Source of the DNA: Sipunculus nudus
Lineage: Eukaryota > Annelida > Sipuncula > Golfingiida > Sipunculidae
Direction: 5' to 3'
DNA: 64,000 bases
Assembly: GCA_026874595.1 (NCBI GenBank)
Contig: CM049307.1
Span: 42,844,362-42,908,361 of the forward strand
A program made the translations under genes and the position numbers. Under the pieces are notes generated by a model that worked only from the letters and a program-made list of their open reading frames with translations, made no database searches and was not told the origin of the DNA. Of the stretch, positions 57,271 to 64,000 are shown piece by piece (position 1 is the first letter of the stretch; every line of letters begins with the position of its first letter).

Positions 57271-57772
57271 CGATGGAGTGGCCTTAGGCCCTGTTTAAGA
57301 GTGCAGACTGCTTTCTGCCTATACACACAATCGTATTTGCCGAAAGATGGTGCTACAATATAGTCTCTTCGAAAAATATTTTGAAACATTTCTGGATTGA
57401 AAGAGAAACAAGGAATAAAACCCTCCGTAGGACACACTTTTCGACGTCCCCCAAAGTTCAAGACAAACAACGTGCGGATCCGAGGCGTTGGCACTGAGGA
57501 GATGCGCGACAACACTCCAGTGCTACCACCGTCAATTTTAATACAAATATTTCTCCCAAGCCACAGGGAATCATGATCTGACATTTTCTCTGAAGGTGCA
57601 CAGACCGTAGCGACATCTAACGGACAAATATATAACAAAAGTTGCACCTTCAAATGAAGGAATATTTATTGTTCGCACATGTATACCTCAGTTACAGGCA
57701 ATGTCAGCTTCACCAGGACCTGGTTACGTTAAGATATTATTAAAAAAAAAAAGATATTATATTTGTCATTTA

Positions 57773-58226
57773 CAGGGCTTCGCTTACTCATTTATTCTTT
57801 ATTTTATTTTTTAAAATAATTTCATATGAAAAAAAGTCTCCTATAATTCTCCATATTTTCATGCATTCAGATTGCAATCTCTTGTATTTTCCTATATTTT
57901 AACTGCATTACAGTGTTTCTTATATATGTATTATTATTTAACAATTATTTATGTATAGACAAGTTATTCTTGAAAATATTCAGCTCTTTGTAGAACTGTA
58001 ATTTTAAGAGTCGCAGTCACTCAAGTACAGCCAGATAAACTGTCCAAACAGACTGATAGTCATCGATGGTCATCGCAAGTAACCAAGTAAATCACGATTG
58101 TTGCAATGAAAACTTTTACTTTTTCCTAGATTTCTGATCGAAGATTCCTATACCCTCCAATATATTTTTGTCTAAAGTACTCCTATAAAATACCAATATT
58201 TCTTCAAGAGCCTGGTGGGAGCCCTG
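57773..58226. mobile_element. Possible hAT-like non-autonomous element (decayed)
   Basis: CAGGGCTTCGC at the left against GGTGGGAGCCCTG at the right gives a short CAGGGCT inverted repeat around an AT-rich interior with several TCCTATA-type words. No exact target duplication is visible. Confidence 0.3.
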
Positions 58227-59860
58227 CGTTTAGTCACTGCTTCGCTTCTTACTGGTATCATTCAATACACAATGAACTATCAGCTTATGTAATTATAGAG
58301 GCAGCCTGCTACCCAAACGTCGGATTTTGATTAACTTAAGACTTTGGGATGGCAGTACAAGCCATTGGGTTCGCATCAATTCTTGTACATGCAGATGTGC
58401 AAATCATTTTTAACAGTTTACTTTTACGTTTACTTCTGCTTGTGTAGGGTGTATAAAGTAATTCAGCTAACGGCACGTTCATTGTTTTTATTTAATATCA
58501 TTTATATCTAGAGGGATTTAAGTAATCTTTGTATTATTTATGTGGAAGATAAAAGACCATACAGGTGAATAAAGCTGGCTATAAATAAACCGGACGCTAG
58601 CTGCGACGTGAAATTCTCGCAAGCAAACATACATTTTGACAGATCATTCGCGGTACTAACATTTTTTTTGTAAATGTCGTGTTATATCAACAGATAAAGT
58701 TATCCTCGCACGTTTAAATGCTTAGGTCTAGTTTAAAAAGGTAGTCTGCATAGCGATTTAATGTTTGTATTTAACACCAGATGGCAGCCGATGTTGGATA
58801 GGTCTTTTTAAAGCCAGGTATTCACTACGAGTATCCGACTCTCTCACTGGCAGGCTTACAACGTAGGCTAGGTTTTCACCTTACTTTTCTGTAGTATTTG
58901 CGTGATTTCTGGTTACTCTGCGTAATTATTATAGAAATGTAGGTAATTTCTTTAGAAAAATAAAAGTTTTTATAACGTCTCTAAACACGTCACAAGCGCC
59001 AATGTTGACAAAGCAAAAAAAAAAAAAAAAAAAAAACATAACCTAAGGTGGTCAGGTTTATACGTGAGGTCACTAGTTACAAAAAAACGGCCTTCGCAAA
59101 ACTCTCATTCTTCTGTCTACCCGCCAGATGTCCTTTTTGTTATAAACACGTGAATATAAACAAAACGGGCAGCCGGTGCAGAGGTCATCCTAGTATATTC
59201 CAAGATTAAAACTGCCATCCCACGGCTGCACACTCGATCTTACCAGGTTGTTAAGAGTCTGAATGTGGCCCAGATCAAGATTCTGAAGCGACATTGTCTG
59301 GAACACACAGTGTAATAGACGGATTTAGACAATGTGAATTCTTGCCTAGAGTGTCACGGACGTGTAAATTAAGACATAAGTGTGATAAAGCGCCCGTAAC
59401 CATACACGACTGACAACATGCTTTTACATGTAGGTTACATATATAACTAACGATCAATCTTCTCCTTCTTTTTTTAAGGATAGGTCCATGGCTTGTTGGT
59501 GGCACTGTCTATTGAATGAAGATTATGGTATCCATATGATAAGAATGATATGTTATTATAAAGCTTTCTGGATTTCAGGTTTTATATCCGCGGGTTAGCA
59601 ATAATCAAAAAGACAACCTGCCTTAAGACAGAGTGGGAATCTCTGAGGTTGACGGAGAATACATTATGCCATTGGTATTTTGCAGAAGAATATGGTTTGA
59701 TTTTAAGTGAAAATGTTTAAATCTCTCATATACCTTTTTATACCCCCGTGCAACGGAAATTGGCAGAACATCGTAGCATGAATCTTAAAGATGACTGAAG
59801 CTTTATAGGGCAAATACCATGTAGGGTTCCCGTGGGGCAGTACGGAAAAGAATATTGATC
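58227..59860. other. Intergenic DNA, nothing assignable
   Basis: An A-run of over 20 bases at 59015-59036; otherwise nothing supported. Confidence 0.35.
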
Positions 59861-59864
59861 AGTT

Positions 59865-59938
59865 AGGACGGTTGCCTAGGGGTACAGGCGTTTGACTTCG
59901 GAGGTGAAGGTCCCTGGTTCGAACCCCGCCAGTGCCAC
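59865..59938 (+). repeat. tRNA-like sequence (tRNA pseudogene or SINE head)
   Basis: A box TTGCCTAGGGG (from about 59872) and perfect B box GGTTCGAACCC (59916-59926) lie at normal tRNA spacing, with a total length close to a tRNA. The T stem has mismatches and the acceptor arms do not pair well, so it is not called as a functional tRNA. Confidence 0.5.
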
Positions 59939-60054
59939 TCCCAGCGGTAAATTAACGATCACGCAACCAGCGGCAGTGTAACCGTTCCTTAATGGTTGGT
60001 GGATGCCTGTATTTACAGCAAAGAATGTATAAACCTCTCGGGTATATATGTTAC

Positions 60055-60529
60055 CAGTGATGGAGAAGAGTCCTGACCATCCGAGTCCGAGTGCAAATAC
60101 GAGTCCAGGCCACACGTGTCCGTGGCCATGTCCTAGTCCTTCAAGTTGGAGTCCAAGTCCGAGTTTAATACAAATCTCCTTATTAAAAGAAAATGAAACA
60201 GGAAATCAATGATTATCACGTCTGTTTTTATGCTAAATTTTACACATGCTTCTCATTTGAATGTGTTATTAAATTTATGTCTTGATTCAGAGCTGAAGCT
60301 TTGTAATGTATATGCCCTTTTTTAATATTCTGTCAGCAGTTCACATGTGTATAGAAGTCTTCATAGTACTTGGAAGAGCTTTTCTTTTTTTTCGCTACTG
60401 GACTTGAGATTTCTCGAGTTCTTATCTCCGAGTGCGAGTCCATGACCCACAAGTCCGAGTCCTTGTCCTAAAAACGTGGACTCGAGCCCGGACTCAAGTC
60501 AAAGAACGGATTCGAGTCCTACAACACTG
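60055..60529. mobile_element. hAT-type non-autonomous element with 8-base target duplication
   Basis: Flanked on both sides by TATGTTAC (60047-60054 and 60530-60537). The ends are CAGTG...CACTG, and the right end reads CGAGTCCTACAACACTG. Both end regions are built of degenerate GAGTCC / CCGAGTCCGAGT words; the middle is AT-rich. An 8-base target duplication with CA...TG ends is characteristic of hAT elements. Non-coding. Confidence 0.75.
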
Positions 60530-60537
60530 TATGTTAC

Positions 60538-62080
60538 TAGCTGTCTGGTACTTTTCGTGCATGGGAACCACCGACATATAATGTGGCCACATTTAAAGAA
60601 TAGCCGCGTGTTGAAATGGATTGGAGATAACCATATGTCAAAGAATTATATGTGGTTAATATGATTGCGTCTTCTAAATTAATTATATATAAATGGTTAA
60701 TATGAAATCTTCTTCAGTAAATAGTTCGATATTAACTAGAGCAGCACTAATCAAGAAATCATAAATGGTCAGGTTGGTTTGAACGAAACTGTTGGAGTAC
60801 TGTTGAAATATAATGCTTTTGCTGTTCTTACTAAATTTCAGCCCAGGAAACTTCCCTCTGGAGCACGCCTTTCACCTCTGCTAAATATATGATATCTCTT
60901 TCGAACGTACAAATTGAATGGGGCTACCATTTTAGTTACTTCGGTCAACAGCGGCTATTAAGAACCAAAGCACGGATACAGTCTCAGCGTAGCCACTTGG
61001 TCAGGTTTTGGAGTGCACGTCATTTCCGGTGGTTTGGCTAAAACCTCATTTCTCACGTTTGTGGGACGGCTCATTCTTCTGTGAAAGTCCCACTTGTGCT
61101 GTGTTTATTGATCTTCCCCTGAGGGTGACGGGCGATATGTTCACTCCAATACACACTCGACTTTGACTTTCTGCGTCTCAAGTGAAAACACCTGAAGTGG
61201 AGGAGAGACTTGTTGGTTTAGCGGTAGTTCACAGGTGACCTGCTTCTCATCCAGGAAGACAAAGGCTTGTGCCTAAGGTTATAAAAGCATCGTCATGAAT
61301 CAGTCCTATTAAAGTCTGCCCAATGAATGTGGTTCATGGATTTTTGTGCATTTCAAACAACCTACGCATGCACGGACATTGATGCAAAGATGATCTCGGT
61401 ATATTTTTAACCTACTACTTCTTAGCATTCGAGCAGGTGCATGTAGGCGCACAGAAAGGATGTTTCTATGTGAAGACACGCCCGAACAAAAACAACACTA
61501 AAGCCCGTTTTCCATGGCGCGTGTTTTTTACTGCACGTACCTTCACCGCGCGTTTTTGCACCGCTTGATTTCCAAAAGCCGCGCCGATAATCTATTTCCA
61601 TGGGGCATTGATTAAAAAACAAGAAAAACACGCGAGGACACGCAGTTCTCGTACAACGATAATGGCGTGTTTATGTGTTTATACAAGCAGTATTACACAT
61701 TTTAATCTAAACCAACGAAGACCATTGAACCCTAAAATCGTTGTCGATTATATGCCGTCATGTAAACAGTCTTAACGTGACGGGTTCGGGGAAGAGCTCA
61801 GATACGTTTGTTAATTGTCAACTTAAAATTGATGGCCTGTGAATAGTAAATTTTCACGCCTGTCTGAACTGCCTGGTACGACATGATGAAGCCGAGTATA
61901 GTTGTACAATGTACCGTTCAACATACAAAGAGAAATATAGATAGTAAGCAAACAAGTAACTGGATTCACGACAGGATGTCGTGTCAATTGCTTTGTAAAC
62001 AGGTGGCAGTGTCTTGTCATTAAGGGCAAGGAAATCCCCATATTATGTAGGCGGTACCAGTGAGATACCAGACTCAGAAT
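60538..62080. other. Intergenic DNA, nothing assignable
   Basis: A CpG-rich stretch at 61500-61640 contains paired TTTCCATGG words (61508 and 61596) but no exon. Confidence 0.35.
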
Positions 62081-62480
62081 AGTGTCATGCCAATCCATAG
62101 CAGGTGCAGAGATCAGGTTATGAAACCTAAGTACCATTAGGGATCAAGAATGCCGTTTTCGAGTACAAATAGCGTCAAGTCAATCTTTGGCAAAGTACAG
62201 ATATCAGGTTATAAAACCATAGTACCATTTAAAATTAAGACTTATGTTTCTGAGTAAAAATAGCGTCATGTCATTCCATGGCAAAATTCAGAGGACAGGA
62301 AATGAAACCCTAGTACCATTAAAAGTAAGGCTGAAGTTTCCAAGTACAAATAGCGCCAGGTCAATCCATGGCAAAGTGTAGAGGTCAGGTTATGAAACCT
62401 TAATACCGTAAAAAATAAGGCTTAAGTTTACGATTACAATTAACGCCAGGTAAATCTATGGCAAAGTTCAGAGGTCAGGA
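62081..62480 (+). repeat. 90-91-base tandem repeat, about 4.4 units
   Basis: Units begin at 62081, 62171, 62262, 62352 and 62442 with AGCGYCAKGTCAATCCATGG-like words, followed by CAGAGGTCAGGTTATGAAACC, the AGTACCATTAAAAATAAG block and AAGTTTCCGAGTACAAAT. The divergence is moderate. Confidence 0.85.
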
Positions 62481-62796
62481 CGAGAGAGAGGCAGTGTTTC
62501 TGTCTGCGGTCTGTTAAAAGTTGTAGACATTGGGGTTGTGTATGTTGCCGGATGTTGATGTTAAATTTAACACATAATAATGCCTGGGTTCAAGTGATAA
62601 CTATAACTAAGTATCGATATGAGCTTCCGTATCACCTGATGATTGTATTGAGGCATGATAGTGTAGACAGGGATGTGTTTCCGTAGGAATTTGATGCCCA
62701 AATTGCGAAAATGACTGATTTAGCATAAACAGGATATGAACTCATGAGAAATGATAGGTAACAAATCTCTCCCTTTCTGATCCCTCTAACACCGAA

Positions 62797-63260
62797 AATC
62801 CAAGATGGCCGCCTTAACCCAAGGGAAATATCGAGTGTTTGGGATATAGTGTACTTGCACGTTTAACAGAACGACGTTTTTAGAGGAATTGAATAAGATA
62901 GTGTTTGCTTTAAATTTATTTGCACATAAGCTGATGAATGAATGCAGGTTACAATTTTTGTATGGACCCTGTGACCCCAAGGAATCCAAGATGATCACCA
63001 CTGCAGTCTTAACAAAGATATAATACTATTATACTGTAAATGTCGCATAAAACTTTATGAAATTTGATCGATTTGTACGTTTTTGAATGTGTTTTGTTGA
63101 TTTCAACTAAAAAGAAGTTTTTAATGAGCTCTGTGACCCAAAGGAATCCAAAAGGGCGGCCATGGCAATCTTTACATAGAGATAATGATAAAGTAGTTTA
63201 ACTGCCGCATAAAACCTAATGATATTAGATAATTGGATCGATTTATACTTTTTTAATGTG
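62797..63260 (+). repeat. 160-175-base tandem repeat, about 2.5 units
   Basis: GTGACCCMAAGGAATCCAA recurs at about 62970 and 63131, with a partial earlier unit near 62797. Shared blocks are GTCGCATAAAACTT / GCCGCATAAAACCT and GATCGATTTRTAC with TTTTTRAATGTGTT. The first unit includes CCAAGATGGCCGCC, which matches a YY1-type binding word. Confidence 0.6.
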
Positions 63261-64000
63261 TTCTATTTAGTGCAACGCACCAGGAGTTGTCGGAAGCTCA
63301 CCGTGGGTACGCAAGGTCAAAGTCAAAAGCATGTATACTAATATTTAAAAAAAAATTATTTACAAAAAAATATTTACAAAAAACAATCTTGGGCACTACA
63401 CGGTTCTATGTTATGTTGAATGGATTAAAATGAAATAGACCTTATGAAATTGATGCTCGTGATCTCTTTTTTCTATTGCTGATTCTCTCATAGTAGTACT
63501 ACATGGTCTAGGTGCCCACCAAATTACAACAAAACAAAAAAATAGAATCAATTTGTATGGTTATATGGAAGATTTCAAGATTCAAAAACCCTTGTTGGTG
63601 GTCTTGATACAGAAATATTCAGGTCATATTAAACTGTTCTAAGTACCTTGTAGAACAAGGGGATCGGTAGAAATTATTGTCTGGATATTTTTTATTTCTA
63701 TATAGTTTATCTGAATATGAGCTGAAACAGGTCTGATTGTTACAAGTAATAGATAAGGTACTTCCAAAAGTAAAAAAAAAAAAAAAAGACAAAAGGAAGG
63801 TTTGCACATTACGGGAATACAAATATCTCTACGGTACAATTGTTGGATAAAAAGGACCATGTAGATCCGGGCATAAAGGCTAACACCACGGATGTAATAT
63901 TTTTTTTTATTTTTTGTTGTTGGAGGTAGCTGCCTCCATATTTTAATGCAAACTTAACTACATATATGTGCATCTGCAGATTTCCATTCCGGTTTCGGAC
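63261..64000. other. AT-rich intergenic DNA to the window edge
   Basis: Poly-A and poly-T runs; the minus frames at 63619-63860 translate low-complexity T/A-rich sequence. No supported gene. Confidence 0.4.

Noticed and set aside
57174-57653. Longest non-LINE open frame (159 codons, minus strand)
   Set aside because: Its last 35-40 residues read through hairpin repeat copy c, no domain or signal is recognisable, and no splice context or homologue is visible. Chance or a decayed fragment is more likely.
59865-59938. Functional tRNA gene
   Set aside because: The boxes and length fit, but the T stem and acceptor stem have several mismatches.
1-64000. CRISPR array, prokaryotic defence or toxin-antitoxin locus, viral genome
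   Set aside because: No array of identical short repeats with unique spacers, no operon-like gene runs, and no viral coding blocks; the sequence is eukaryotic throughout.

Overview
The window looks like AT-rich, gene-poor chromosomal DNA from a bilaterian invertebrate, most likely a bivalve mollusc. The evidence is eukaryotic split genes with GT-AG introns, no operons, many (TA)n, poly-G and poly-C tracts, a CR1/L2-type LINE relic, tRNA-derived short repeats, many small inverted-repeat elements, and 'pearl'-like cassette repeats. The pearl-like copies end in a CTCAGCTGA / TCAGCTGAGCTAAAA motif next to a GTCCGTC-rich tract, a combination I associate from memory with bivalve genomes; no search was run. 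Nearly all of the long open frames are chance, repeat-derived or in decayed copies.

Two genes are well supported, and both are split into exons too short to stand out as open frames. (1) At the left edge, on the minus strand, a first coding exon (315-232) encodes a PH-domain-like amino end and closes with a consensus GTAAGT donor. Its GC-rich, TATA-containing upstream region lies at about 320-930, and the rest of the gene lies left of the window. (2) Between 42410 and 37904, on the minus strand, a complete four-exon gene encodes a 233-residue secreted protein: signal peptide, C-type lectin-like domain, then PAN/apple-like domain. All three introns are phase 1. A decayed copy of its last two exons lies on the opposite strand at 55386-56152 and is bracketed by a direct repeat.

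Region by region: 0-3 kb holds the PH-gene 5' end, a small inverted-repeat element (family R1) and a tRNA-like repeat. 3.2-9.5 kb holds two pearl-like cassettes, one nested in a longer terminal-inverted-repeat element. 10-20 kb is mostly unassigned AT-rich DNA with a second R1 copy and a LINE reverse-transcriptase relic at 16.2-17.3 kb. 21-24.6 kb holds hairpin repeats and a large imperfect tandem duplication interrupted by a small GGATCC-ended element. 24.9-26.6 kb has two CpG-rich islands that may be regulatory. 27-36 kb is mostly simple repeats. 36.9-42.5 kb is the lectin locus. 41.57-42.2 kb is a striking AACCAA/TTGGTT array inside or next to lectin intron 1. 48.0-53.0 kb holds the largest pearl-like cassette and a second tandem family sharing the palindrome GGTGGCGCCACC. 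55.2-56.3 kb is the lectin pseudogene. 57-64 kb has hAT-like and other small elements and two minisatellites.

I found no CRISPR array, prokaryotic defence locus, viral genome or biosynthetic cluster. The most notable items are the hidden lectin gene with its inverted pseudogene, the family of conserved hairpins, the four-copy R1 element family, the AACCAA/TTGGTT array, and the evidence of nesting and recent duplication among the cassettes.
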